Shown piece after piece: positions 10,793 through 23,226 of a stretch of DNA of 64,000 bases (position 1 is the stretch's first letter; every line of letters begins with the position of its first letter). The stretch covers positions 32,403,000 through 32,466,999 of the forward strand of contig NC_054866.1 in the NCBI RefSeq assembly GCF_018320785.1, given 5' to 3'. The notes below the pieces were generated by a model that worked only from the letters and a program-made list of their open reading frames with translations, was not told the origin of the DNA and did no database searches. The stretch is from Cheilinus undulatus (taxonomy: Eukaryota > Chordata > Actinopteri > Labriformes > Labridae). The translations under genes and the position numbers were made by a program.

Positions 10793-13700
10793 TCCTCTCT
10801 TTTCTTCTTTGCAGTTATCAGCTCCATCTCCATCATAATACCCTCAGTTTCAGTTGCCCAGGTTTCCTGTACACAAATAAGCAGGAAAAGTGGCAGTAGG
10901 AATGGAAATTGGGTAGAGTGCTGCAGTGTGATATCTACATGATGTCTGCCCTGTAAGTTGCGTATCATGCCATTAAGCTCCCTAAACACAAGATGCAAAA
11001 CCATACAATACAACTTTATGTCTCAGTTTAACCAACCAAAATAAGGTTGAAATGTGCATAAATAAACCGTATCCTTTTTCCACAATAAACATGGTTCCTA
11101 TGTTGGGAAAGGTAAACGCCTTCACCTCCTTTTTTAATCATGCACAGGCTGTCTCACAGGGCCCATTAACAGACCTTAAGAGCATCAAAGTGGTCTGTAG
11201 ACGCCTTCTTGGATAACTGAAACACCAGTGAAGTCGAGTTTTATTGTCCCCTACTTAAGAGAAAACAATCACGGTTGTATTAACAACTGCAGCATTAGCA
11301 TAGCTGAATAAGTCCTTGTTGAATAATGCAGCATTTCACCTTCACTTTACTGCAGCCTCTGTTAAGCCTCTAAGAGCTGGCTGCCCTGTAAAGCTTTGAA
11401 GCAAACACAGATTGATTTTGCTTGCTACTGTTGAGTTGTAGCAAAGTCAATAAATGTCCATTTTGATTAGATTATTTTCTGTGATTTACATAGTACATTG
11501 TGATCTTTTAGTCACAGAGGGAATGTTATTTTTTATTAACTTTAGTCTAACAGCTCAGATGGTAAAAAGAACTGAATAGAAAAACTTTTTTCTGCATGAT
11601 TAATATTCCTGTTGCAACCTGAGTAAGAGATGCTATTATTAGCAGCAGCTCCCTAGGAGGACTGAATGTTAATTCGCCTGTGATTGGGATTATGCAAGTC
11701 TTGATGAGCTGCGACTGCATTGTCCTCCCATGCTTGAAATCTACTTATTTCTAGATTTGGATATATTGTCTCTGCAATTAAGAGAATGGGAGCTGTGTAA
11801 CCAAGAGAGACTGTAGAGACAAATTTGCCGATTAAGAACACCCAAACATGATTCAAAGTGCTAACTCTTCCTCCAAAGTGTCCTCTAATCTCATATTTTT
11901 CCTCTCTCTTTTCAGAGATTCATTTCTTCTTTCTGTACATGTACTTTGGATCTTCACAGCTCAGCTTTACCTCCTGCTTGGCCCTCTACACTTTACATCC
12001 TCTTCAGATCTTTTTGTGACCTGCTCGATGGATTGCGTCACACAGTCTTTGTGCCTGATTTTAAGCAGTTACCCTGGATGGTAACTTTTATTATGAATGT
12101 CTGTGGAAGCTCAATTTGTGTCCAATTGTAAAATCAAAAGAATGTATTTCAGACAGCAAACACATACACATCAGAGGAGAGGTGACAGTCTCCTTTAGAC
12201 GGCTGTGCTGACAGGTGGTCGTGTAGACAGATCCTGTTTTACATCCATGATGTAAATACTCATTATACACCCTCCCTGTGTGCGCCTCTGGAAGCACTGT
12301 GACACTAAGGCTCAATATTTACACAAGCTCTGCAATCTGGAGCCCAAATCAACCAATCTCGCCTGCCTCCATTACTCCACTGTACTACTGTAAGATATCT
12401 CCCACATTTTATGGCTGGCCGACTACTTCCCCCACCCCTCTCCTCCTCCTCAACCAGTCAGGCAGAACATGCCTGTAGACAGCCACCTCATACCAGGAGC
12501 TGAATTGTGCAGTGTGCACCGCTCGGCCCCTGAGGTCGCATTTGCACTATCAAAGTACACGGCAGTGTTTCTGACATACAGCTGCAGATTGCTTCTGAAA
12601 CACTGAGTTGTGTTTGTATTTTATTGTATTTGAAGTTTCTGTTTTTCCTGATGGTCACTGTAACTACTGGACTAAGAAATGTTTACAGATTGATAGACAC
12701 AGTTGTAAAAGTGAACAGAAATGTACCTGTGTAATTCAAATGGCAGAGTAATTTCCATGTGCTGCACCTTTAGATAGGTTGCTTGATTGTTGCAGTAGCT
12801 TTCAGTACTCCGTACAATAGAGCCCATGAATACGGTTGACTTTCCAACATTTAAAACAGCTGTGATGAAATCTGATGCTGTCTTGTGCACTGAAGGTTCA
12901 AGTCTTACTGTGGTCATGTTTGAAACTCTGTGAAAGTCACACATATTTTTCTATAAGGAAATATTGTAAAAAATATTTTCAATGTATGTTTTTGAACATT
13001 TTGTTGTCTGACTTGTTGAATTGTTGATTTTTGCCTTAAATTATTTTTGATGTCGTGTAAAGATACAAAAATTTGTTAGATTTGTTCAACCAAAGTATTA
13101 AGTTTAATGTAATTTATTGACAAAGTGCATTTTATCAAGTAGATATTTTGCATTGACATGTTTTAGATACTGTATATTTGTGTGCATGTGTGAGTGTGTG
13201 TCTCGGTGTTTGTTGTGGAGTCGTGTTTACCGTGAACATGAAGACAGCTATGACAGGGAGGCCAGTGTGAAAATACCTGTATGCTCTCACTGCAGCTCAC
13301 TACTGCCGGCTTTTCAGGATTGGGCGTGCTTTTTTGTAGCTTTGGATTGAAGCAGTGTCAGAGGATTTAGGTTCAGGTTTTAGACCTGCTAAGAAAAAGG
13401 GCTTATGAGTTCTTGGGGTGTCTGAGAGTGGGACATGTGAGCCAGAAGGAAACTGTCTTTAACTCTTTTTCTTTCAATGCCTAGGTGGTCCAGTAATGCC
13501 ATTTAATCACTACTAAGTATGTTTGGCTCCCTGTAATTGCAGTGCACTAATTAGCATTACTTAGTAACTGTACAATATTGTAAAAACAATACTGGAATAT
13601 TTAACTCCATTTTGTTTTGCATTTTAGATTATTTCAAGAAAACTGTCATCCAAACAGCCAAATGATCATCCCCATCGATGCATATGCACTTATCAAAGTC

Positions 13701-14564
13701 ACCCTGTGAGCCTGTACAACAAATACTGACATATCTCTGCATAGCTATGACACACTAGAGGGGTGAAATATTGAAGCTGGGCAACATTTCAGTACAGCAG
13801 TGTTAGTAAATGGCAAATGATGACCTAATGGTTAAATGGTGATTGTTCTGTGCATGTTAATTATTTGATATTTTTCAGTAATTTTTCATATTTCTAGTCC
13901 TTTTAACTAATAGAGTAGTTATCTGTAAATACTTGTTAAAAAAGTCCATCATGGATGTAAAACAACCCACAAATAAGTTTAGTTTAATACGTTTATGATG
14001 AATAAGGAAGGAAACATTCACTTTTACTTCCACTTACTTTTACCAAAGCTTAGAGACACTGACAGACCATATAAATCCCATTCTGAATTCTTTAATCAAC
14101 GTACTAAGTTTTTCAAATGATTAGTATTCACAAAATCATGACTTAACTATTGGGTAGTAACCTACTGATAATTTGCCATTTATTAACAGTATGTATGACT
14201 AAATAAGCCTCAATAAGTTATGCATTGTTGTAGTCTTATTATCAGTCTAATAAGCATTCAACACTGGCCTTTTAACAACTAAAAAAAGATCTTGGTTTCA
14301 AAGCTACAAAGCTTTTGTTTTGTACAGATCTCCTGTGATGATTGTTAATGTGTTTAATGGACCCAGTCCATCTGTCATGATTGCATTAATAAAGATATTT
14401 CACAGTGGGAGGGTTTAGTTTGGCTCCATTAGTGTCTTTGTTATTCCTTTCACATGCTCTTCTACCGAGATAGAGGCCAATTCACCTGTGGTAGTGTTTA
14501 TTAGGACTGCCAGCAATAATGATCAATTAAGTTCCATACTTTGTGCATTAATTTATTGTCCCTT
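10793..14564. other. Intergenic, no gene recognised
   Basis: AT-rich sequence without credible exons. Small open frames on both strands (for example - strand 11856-11653 and 12944-12672) lack splice sites, conserved motifs or neighbours that would support them. Confidence 0.5.
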
Positions 14565-15436
14565 TCAGCACACTTTGGTTGAGCCATGGCAACATTCGCC
14601 TTTAGTCACCGTGATGTGAAATAAGTCCACTCACAGTCCAACTCACAGGCTGCTATTTGTAATAACACATTTCCTTTTCAGTCCTACCAACTTCCTTTTC
14701 CCATGGTTAAGTTCATCTCATTATCTTTCCCTCACATATTTTTTTAATTTTACAAAATAAAGCAACTCAATTTCCTGACAGGAAGTCAGTTGCTCCTAGT
14801 TTAAGACTAAATCAAAAAATTAAAACAAAAACAGTTTAAATGCAAAATAGCAGTGCATGGAATTATTACAATTAAAGCCCAAAACATCAGTGCCACAGTG
14901 GCCTGACTTTTCATGACACTAAGATGTGCCTCAAGTGCTGCTCCTAGCAAACATCGCAGTAGCACATCAACATTCAAACTCCTCGTTAGCCACTGCCGGG
15001 CCGGGTGCTTGACACCAGAAATGAGAGTCCGCTCTGGGCTTACCCCACCTAAGTGACAAAATGATACAGCTGTGGTCTTTCATCAGTGGCCAAGGCCTCT
15101 CACACATTCTACACCTAGAACAGAAGATGGCGCTACATTTTTCCCTCTATGATCTCAAACAGAGCTGCTACCACAACAGCCGAGACGGACAAATCAGCTG
15201 TTCTCTCAATGAAAATCTTTGCCAGCATGCCAATCGCACTGGAAAAAGAAAAGTTGTGAAAAGAACCAAAGTGCGGCATCTGGCTGCCACCGATGAGGGT
15301 TTGTACATAGAAAATAATGGAATTGGGTGTTTGGTTTGGCTTTTTGGTCGTATGCTGATTGGCGCCAATGTGTGTTGGGCTTAACAAAATTCAGAGATTA
15401 ATCACAGTTGAAAAATTGAATTGCTTGACAGCCCTA
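14565..15436 (+). mobile_element. Inverted-repeat element of the AGTGCTGTCA family, copy 1
   Basis: Internal blocks match 38429-38870 in order: CAGCACACTTTGG, TGGTTAAGTTC, CAGGAAGTCAGT and AAAACAGTTTAAATGCAAAATAG. The right end, GAATTGCTTGACAGCCCTA, is the reverse complement of the left end seen at 38326 (TAGTGCTGTCAGCATTAAT). No transposase is present. hAT-like MITEs in fish have ends of this kind, but I cannot confirm the superfamily. Confidence 0.6.
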
Positions 15437-17497
15437 CTGAACTTCAGAGTCAGAAGTTCACTCTAGGAAGTTCTCCCTACGTGTGGGCCATGGACCCCTG
15501 TTGGGCCCCGGGGGTACTGCAGGTGGGCTGCAAAATGCATTTTTAAACAAAAACGTAATATTTAAGACTGAATAAGTTTTTAAATACTAGATTACATGTT
15601 TGTATTTCTGAAAAGGTCTCAGAACCAACACAACACAGCCTGAAGATATGAATTACATCAATAGACTGTAAAAAGAATTGGACACAGCCTGTGTGATGTC
15701 AGCCGTCTGCTTACATTAGGTGGACTCAGACAGCTTTTGAAGCCAATCTGCGGCAGCTTCCATGTTGAAATCGCTGCCTCAGCCGAACTTTGGATCAACC
15801 TAACAGCCTGCCCACTAACTCAACCTCCTGTCAGCTTCCTGTCCGTATTGGCTTCTTTTTTTGAGGACCGAAGATTGCTGCTTGATTGCATCACCATTAT
15901 AGCTTTTATTTTGTCTGATTTACAGAACCGGTGTCACAGTTTAACTGGTGTTGCATTAACTGGTGACACTCTGTTCAACATTCTACATCCCTGATCACTT
16001 TTTTTATTAACAATCTATTAGTTCATTTTGAGGCATTAGTATTACTAGTTATGAGTTTGCAGAATCAAAGTGTATTTAAACTAGTAATGAATATTAGAAA
16101 AGAAAAGCTTGGTGCCTTTGCAGATGCCTTATCAAAACAATTCAAATGGTGGGGGCTTGTTAAAGTGATTTCCTTGTAGATTAATATCACTGAAAGCACT
16201 GATAAACTATTGTAACTGGGAAGTAATTGGTGAAGAGGGATGTTTTAAGTTGTGATAGCAAATAAGAGTCCTCAGAATGCAACCCCGCTGAACATCTATA
16301 AGAATGTCACCAGTTAATTCATCACCAGATAAACTGAGTGTCTGACATATATTTTGTGCCTTCAAATGCTTACATGTATTACTGCTACATTTGCAATCAT
16401 CACTGGTCTCCTGACACCCAACCTGACAGATCTCGACAATATGGCAATTGCATGCATTGCAGTCCCAATGCATGCAAGTCCAGACATATTTTGAAAGCTA
16501 CCCTTAACAATGTATTCCAGCAGTTTCAAAGCATATGTAGACATTACAAGATCATCAGATGCATGAAAGTTATTCACCTGTTGACCGTGTATACACCATG
16601 CATGTCCTTCCACATCTATGTCATTTATCCATCCTTTGTTCAGCAGTTGCTCTAAAAATGCCAGCAATGTTATCAGATTTTCAAACTGCCTTTAACAAAG
16701 TGAAGGAAAGAGTGACCTCTATTCTTAATTTGTGTGAAATGCTTTTCTAATCCTGCGGGCATCTGGCATAATGAGCTGGCACGTTGATTCTTCAAACCAC
16801 GTTTAAGCATCATTAGTAACATATGGTTTGAGAAAACAGGCACAGAATCGCTCCTCTGTGGAGAGAGACTACTGTTCTCTTCTACTGTAGCTTTCATGAT
16901 TCACATAAAGGACAAAGCTAAAAGTGAACTGACTAAAATTTCATAACCTTTTCTAGCTTCTCTCAATTTGTGGTCCTGTTCTTTCTGGGATCCCCATACA
17001 TCCAGAAGAAGATAGGGTTTAAAATGCCTTATTATTGTTTTCATACAAGCAACACAAGCTGATCAATATCAATCGAGGTATTTTCCTCTGGAACTCTTAA
17101 ATCAGCATCCTGTTGCTTTTACATTATACTAGACACCATGTGTTTGGTAAAGGAAGAACCACTGCTATCTTAGCTATCAACATGAGGCAGAGGTCAAAAT
17201 GATCTGTCATGATCTTTAAAAGATAAATTTCAGAAAATTTGAGATCTGTTAAATGATTTTTGGGGGGGGTATTTTGATCAAATATGATTTTTTTTCATCA
17301 TTCAACAATGTTCGAAAATTGATTAAAACCCCCATTATCACATTTTCACTGAAATAAAAGCTGTGACAGTTTGACTAGTTGAAAACCATCAAATAAAATT
17401 GAGGGTTTTGCAGCTTAAAAAAAAAGGGCCTAACTCATTAAAACTGATTGCACTGTTAATAGCTGCAAAATTGCACATCATTTTCTTGTCCCTTGTC
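15437..17497. other. Intergenic, no established gene; contains a Cys-rich open reading stretch
   Basis: Nothing here matches a gene I know. On the - strand, two overlapping frames (16667-16362 and 16473-16207) read as a continuous protein-like stretch. It ends in a cysteine-dense segment (CNACNCHIVEICQVGC then CKCSSNTCKH), discussed as a finding. Confidence 0.4.
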
Positions 17498-17815
17498 CCT
17501 TTCTTCTTCCTGCTGTTCTCCAGCAGCTCTAGCCCTCCTACCAGACCTTTCCAATTCCAGCACAGCTTCAGGAGAGGGCTGTCAACATGAGTCTGGTTCT
17601 GCTCAACTTTCCTGCCCCTCAAGGGAAGGTTTGTGTGGCCACTGTAACAGGGATAAATACCTGTAGTGCTGTGCTCATGGTGATTAATGTTGGTCTTTAC
17701 TATAATAGACCTCAGCCGAGAGTACGGTCTAGACCTGCCCTCTTTGTAAAATGTCTTGAGATAACTTTGGTAATGAATTGACACTCTACCAACAAAGACT
17801 GATTGAGATTGATTG
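17498..17815 (+). repeat. Dispersed repeat (retroposon 3'-end-like), copy 1
   Basis: It is closely similar over about 300 bp to 49628-49930. Shared blocks include CCTTTCCAA, GAGTCTGGTTCTGCTC, GCCACTGTAACAGGG, GTACGGTCTAGACCTGC, CTTTGTAAA and GAGATTGA. This sequence is abundant in fish genomes and resembles the conserved tail of a SINE/LINE pair. No reading frame is conserved between the copies, so I do not treat it as coding. Confidence 0.65.
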
Positions 17816-18662
17816 ATTTAACCTTTTGCATGTGTTCTGTGAATGAGGCAGCGTCTTTCTTCATCTGCACTAATTTAGCAGGTACAAAAACTGTAGAATC
17901 CTTTAATAAATTTGGCCTGGATAATTGCAATGGCATAAATAAAGAAATCAAAAGAAAATAAAAACACAAATGTATTCCTGATTAGCCTATTATCCTGTTT
18001 TAACCCATATATAGCTGTGTATATGACTAGTAGATTCAAACTGAAATCACTCCAGTAGAATGTTAGAGCCAGCAGGTGCATGACAGCAGTAATGGCCACA
18101 GTGTAATCTGTTGGGACAGCTCAGACACCCAGTTAGGTTCACTAAAAGCACTTGCTTTCCCACTGACAGTCTCAGTTTCCCTAAGTGTCCTACAGCGTCA
18201 TGACTAAACATCCCTTCAGTATCAAACAAAAAACCCTGGCTTTATCTTAAGAAGTCTTTCCCTCAATAGTGAAAGCAGCTCTGCTGATCATTGCAATCTG
18301 TTGGAGCATATAAGAATTGGAATCTACGGGTCATTAACACAAACTATAATAGGATCTGGGTTGATAAAGAAAGGAGACCTATAATCTGACAAATTCTCAA
18401 AAATTGAAACAACAAAACAGCAACAAGGGAAGGTGATAGCAACGGACGCCCTAAGCTGTTTTCTCAAGAAATGAACTCATTATCATTGGAAAACCAGTGT
18501 TGTTTTTCAAAGATAACATGATAAACCAGTCAATATCTTGATGAAACAACCAAAATGTATTCATTAGCCAGGAAAATAAAGTAAATTAAAACGTATGGGT
18601 GTATGTCCTCCAAGGGCTACCGTTGATAATATCATATAAGCATACCACCAGTTAAATTGTGG

Positions 18663-19767
18663 TTTAGCCCTTTACCTACTGAGTCTAAAAATGGCAGTTT
18701 GGACATATTTTGTTATTATGACTGTAAAATAGTCAGGAAATGCCCTAAGTCTGAGGGCTTTGGTCCCTTTTCCTACTCGAACTTGACTTTTCAACATCTG
18801 GTTAATGATTATTGCACATTATATGAAATTGTCAGCAGTTTAAAAGAAGAAAAACGAAAAAAACGTTTTGTTTTTCATGGCTTTTATGAGAAGAAATTTT
18901 GTTATTGCTTATGAAGTTTTGATTTGACATTTGAAATGTGAACCTATGCATGTTTAGAACAATCACCAGTCATATTTTGAATCTCTGGGTGTGCAAAACA
19001 CAGTGCAAAAGATAACTATATACGGTGCTTAACAAATTTATTAGACCACCACCCAAAGTAAGGTTTATGCCACATCTGTCCTAAATTAACAGCATTGGTA
19101 ATTACCAAGATCATTTTTTATGTTTCTACAATGGTTAATACACCAATATGTAGAAGCTCTTTAACCCAAATGATATTTTTAATGTAAAATCTAATTATCA
19201 TTGTTATCCATGAATTTTCAAATTTACTGATTTACAAAAAAACTGAAAAAAATAGTAAAGCACATTATTTATCTTGATTAATATGTCAAATTGTAGTTAT
19301 TTACTTGCATTCCTGATCTGAAATCCCTCATTCCTGTTCAAAATGGTAAGACATGGAGAGCTCACTGAAAATGAAAGAGTCCGCATCAAAGCACTTCATG
19401 ATCCTGGATGGTCTCTGAGACAAATATGACAGGTGGTCTAACAAATTTGTTAATCACTGTATATACCACACCCCATATATTGCCGGAAAGCACTGATTCT
19501 CAGCTCTCTGTCATTGTTGGAATTTTTTAGATTGAGCAAACTTTCAAGGAGTTACAGGTGTTTTGCTGTGGTGTTTTGCTATGAATGCCCATGTCATATG
19601 GTTGCCAGCATTGTAATAAACCATATATGTGCGCATACCCACAATTCTCAGCTTTCCAACACAGTTGGAATTTTCCTGATCAGACAAACTTTGACAGAGT
19701 TATGGTAATATTACTCTGGACATATAAAACACAGCGCCGGCGCTGGCTCAGTAGGTAAAGGGTTAAA
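18663..19767. mobile_element. 1.1-kb inverted-repeat element without transposase, hosting a nested element
   Basis: The 21-bp ends are inverted with one mismatch. The left end contains CCCTTTACCTACTGAG (18668-18683) and the right end CTCAGTAGGTAAAGGG (19747-19762). The interior has two diverged direct repeats, near 19496-19560 and 19645-19705, sharing TTCTCAGCT and TTGGAATTTT and then a GAGTTA block. A Tc1-derived element (19023-19459) is inserted inside, so this element is older. Family unknown. Confidence 0.65.
19023..19459 (+). mobile_element. Internally deleted Tc1/mariner derivative (MITE) nested in 18663-19767
   Basis: The ends are imperfect inverted repeats of about 30 bp (CGGTGCTTAACAAATTTATT and, inverted, CAGTGATTAACAAATTTGTT), each flanked by TA. 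It retains only the first 28 codons of a transposase frame (19343-19429). These begin MVRHGELTENERVRIKALHD, the usual start of a Tc1-type HTH, and then reach a stop. It is typical of a deletion derivative mobilised in trans. Confidence 0.8.
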
Positions 19768-21463
19768 CGGCAAGGACTCTGAATGAGTTTTGAATAGGTC
19801 AACTTGTCATATGTACTTGGTGAGTACCTGATTTTATTCATAGAGTAAATGTAACAGAAGAATAGAAAGCATATAAGCCTCAGCTAACAAGGGAATAGAG
19901 TTTATATGTTATTCTGTGAGGTAAACTTTAAATATGTGAATTTAATAAGGTCAGCAAACTGATGCCAGGGATTTGGTCTGTGCATCACTTGTTGCTGACT
20001 TAATTCATACTGTATTTGCATATCAGATCACAATAAATGAATCTTCTTCAAGATGGATGGAGAATAACTGTGAATAAATGTTGTGGTAGAGATTTATAAC
20101 AGCAGGGCGTAGATGAGATTTCAGAGGTGAGAATTTTATCTTGAGGATATTGTGAGATCACTGATTACACTTTTTTCTAATGAAGCATGTTTTATTAACA
20201 AAAGTGCTCACCGTGTAACCAAATACTTGAAGAATCTGTTCAAGCAGGTAAGGAAAATAAATTTGGGTTTATGGAGTTTACTGTCTGACATGCAAAATAA
20301 GTCAGTTACCTAGCTGCAACTCAGCAATAACCGCAACCTCTGCAGCCATGCATGGCAGCACTGCAGCTGAATCAGCCTTGTTGTTATTCCACAGCAGTAG
20401 ACCGAGCTTGGGCTTGTCCTGCGATCAAGCAGGTGATTTCTGGATGCTAGGGAATACATCAAAATGTGACTAGATTTAGTCTGGAGAGGCAGAGAAAAGA
20501 CATATAGAGAGATTTCTCTGTCAGGAAGCTCTAATAAAAACAAGATACTGTACAGGATACTGCATGCATTATTAACCAAAGCACAGTCTCAGGGTCAGCA
20601 TGGAACCACAGAGATAAACTTATGCACTTAGCAGACACAACAAGAGATGTGGTTTTATTTTTACATACTGAAATATGCCTTTTTTAAATTATGTGTTTGG
20701 TCTTTGATTTAAACACCTTTCAAACAATTCTTAAGTACTTGAGACAAATGTATAATTTGGCCCCAAGTGCCTGCAGCCATGACTCTGGAAAAAATGGTTT
20801 AGCTATTTGGAAAACTCAAGAAAATGACCATGAGGTTACAGTGCAGAAAGATTACCATGAAGCCTTAAAATGATTTAAAGGTCATTGGCTGGAAGCTTGG
20901 TGGCTTGTATGTCTAGATAATCCTGTTAGCCTGCAACACTGCTTCTAAATTTGAATCTGGGTCACAAGAAGATATGAAAAACTTGGAAACCTGGTGCTTC
21001 AGAAGACATGCAGAGGAAAAAAACAATCTGTAGATTGCATTGGAGAAAGCAATTATCTAAAAATGCCCTCAGGAAGAAAGGGTCAGATGCCGGAGCCACA
21101 TATCACTGGTCGCAGTGACATCGGATGTGACAGGCTGTGTCCCTTCATAGCAGAACTCCCATCCTTCAGTGCCATCATTAACCAAAGTCATCAATATTTA
21201 ACTCAGCTTAATAGTCTGACTGTTCTGGGAAAGGATGGTTCAGAGACGTGCCTTCTTGTGGTGTTTAAGAGGTTTTATGTAACACAGTTGAAACAGACGA
21301 GTAACAAGTCCCGTTTGTTTTGTTTGAGCAAGCAGAGATGCTAAAATGTTTTGAAAAGGAAATGCACTGTATGTGTTCAACTCAGTTTCAGGAGTTTATT
21401 CAGTTTGTTTCTGCTTTTAGATTTAAATCCAGCAGATAAACACATTGTAGCTCATTGATTTTA
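19768..21463. other. Intergenic, no gene or repeat recognised
   Basis: I see no exon, structured RNA or clear repeat in this stretch. Short open frames (20310-20579 on -, 20994-21344 on +) have no recognisable domain. Confidence 0.45.
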
Positions 21464-22517
21464 CAGTTCCTATAAAAAGTTTTCAACCCCTTGGATTTTT
21501 TCACCCATTTATGGATTTTATAAGTCAAACATGGTCAATATAATTTTGCTTTTCAACAAAGAAAATTACAAAACACCTCTCAATGTCAAAGTGAAAACAG
21601 AGTTCTACAAAGTTATGTCAATTAAATAGATACCCACCCCCTTTAAAGTTGACCTTATTCAACAGAAGTCCTGCCAATTGGTGCTAGTAGTTTCACAATT
21701 AGTGAAACAGGGATCACCTGAGTGCAGTGAATGTGTCTCAGGGGATTGTAATATATCTGTGTCCAGAAGGTCCAGTCACTGTTCAATCAGTCACTGTTTA
21801 ATCAGTATTCCAGGCAACCATTACATCATGAAGACAAAAGAACACTTCCATCAGCTCAGAGAAAAGGTTATTGAAAAGTATAAGTCAGGGGGTGGATACA
21901 ACAAAAAAACCAAGGTACTGAATATTCCACAAAGTTCAGTTAAATCCATCATCAAGAAATGGAAGGAATATGGCACATGTGTAAATCTGCCTAGATCAGG
22001 CTGTCCTCAAAAACTGTGACAGTGCAAGAAGGAGACTAGTGAGAGAAGCCACCAAGACACATATGACTACTCTGAAGGCATTACAAGCTTCAGCAGCTGG
22101 AATGGGAGAGACTCTGCATACAACAACTGTTGCCCAGATTCTTCACCAGTCACAGCTTTATGAGAGGGTGGTAAAGAGAAAGCCACTGTTGTAGATAATT
22201 AATATTGACTATAGTTTGCCAAAAGGCATATGGGAGACTAGTTCTTTGGTCTGGTGAGACCAAAATGGTGCTTTATAGCTATCAGACAAGACTATGTTTG
22301 GACACCAAACACATCAAACATAAACACACCATCCCCACTATGAAGCACAGTTGGTGCCAGCATCATGCTGTGGGGATGCTTCTCGGCAGCCAGCCCTGGA
22401 AGGCTTGTGAAGGTAGAGTGTACAGGAATATCCTGGAAGAAGATCTTATTCAGTCTTCAAGAAAACCATAGCTTAGGAGAAGTTTTATTTTCACTTTGAC
22501 ATTAAAGAGGGTTTTTG
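21464..22517 (+). mobile_element. Truncated Tc1/mariner element (same family as 2427-3980), + orientation
   Basis: The left repeat starts after TA at 21462-21463 (CAGTTCCTATAAAAAGTTTT). The transposase begins at 21828 (MKTKEHFHQLREKVIEKYKS) with the HTH block [20 protein letters not shown], then hits a stop at 22017-22019. Downstream pieces are shifted between frames. Similarity ends near 22517 in AAGAGGGTTTTTGTTATTGT, before a right terminal repeat. Confidence 0.88.
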
Positions 22518-23224
22518 TTATTGTTGTTGTTCATTTGCAGCACTGTGGATGACAAAATATGAGTGTGTAATAAAATAACCAAAAATTGAAAACAGCTTAT
22601 GTCTCGTTAGCTGTGTTATTTGTAAGACCAAGTCAAATTTGGGCTCTTGATCCATTTTTCCACTCTTGTGGAAATTTTTCTCTGCTGCTGGTGAATAATG
22701 AAATAGAGACTTCTGCTGGCCGACAAGGCTTTTATTTCTTTGCAAATAAAGGTCAATCTGCACACAAGCGGTGATTGTGGCGAAAGACACCGAGCCTCTG
22801 GCAAGATCCACCTTTATAGGGTGGATACCATTTCTCAGGTGACACCTACAGGGGTCTTCAAAGGGTCTTTTGATTCAGTGGTGGCCCCGGGTTTTACACC
22901 TAGTCAGGAACTGGTACAGTCACCTTTGTTGCTTCGTATTTACATGTGCAGTAAAGTCGACATCTCCCTAGCCCTATCGTTTTCCGAAGTGTGTGCATTT
23001 CCAAACATGTCCTGTGAGAGGGTAGACACTCTAGGTTCCATAGAAAAGCAACAGTGGGGGTTGTTGGGGCAGGAGAAGCTAAAATTCTATTACACCACCT
23101 GAAAACCTAAGATACTGAAGCAGTCTACTCCATCCAGAACTTCCAGTTTAATCTTTAACTTTTAAATCCATAGTGGCATAAGGAAAGGAGCTTTTGTTTT
23201 GCATTGAGTAACTTTGCTTGGTAA
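22518..23224. other. Intergenic, unassigned; open frame at 22740-23102
   Basis: The 120-codon frame at 22740-23102 starts just downstream of an AATAAA-like stretch and has higher GC than its surroundings. It has no recognisable domain. The GC contrast and short AATAAA-GTCA context are loosely LTR-like, but I found no matching second LTR in the window. Confidence 0.3.
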
Positions 23225-23226
23225 TA

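Noticed and set aside
11653..11856. 67-codon - strand frame with a protein-like appearance (AAHQDLHNPNHRRI)
   Set aside because: No flanking exons, no second copy in the window and no family I can name; left uncalled.
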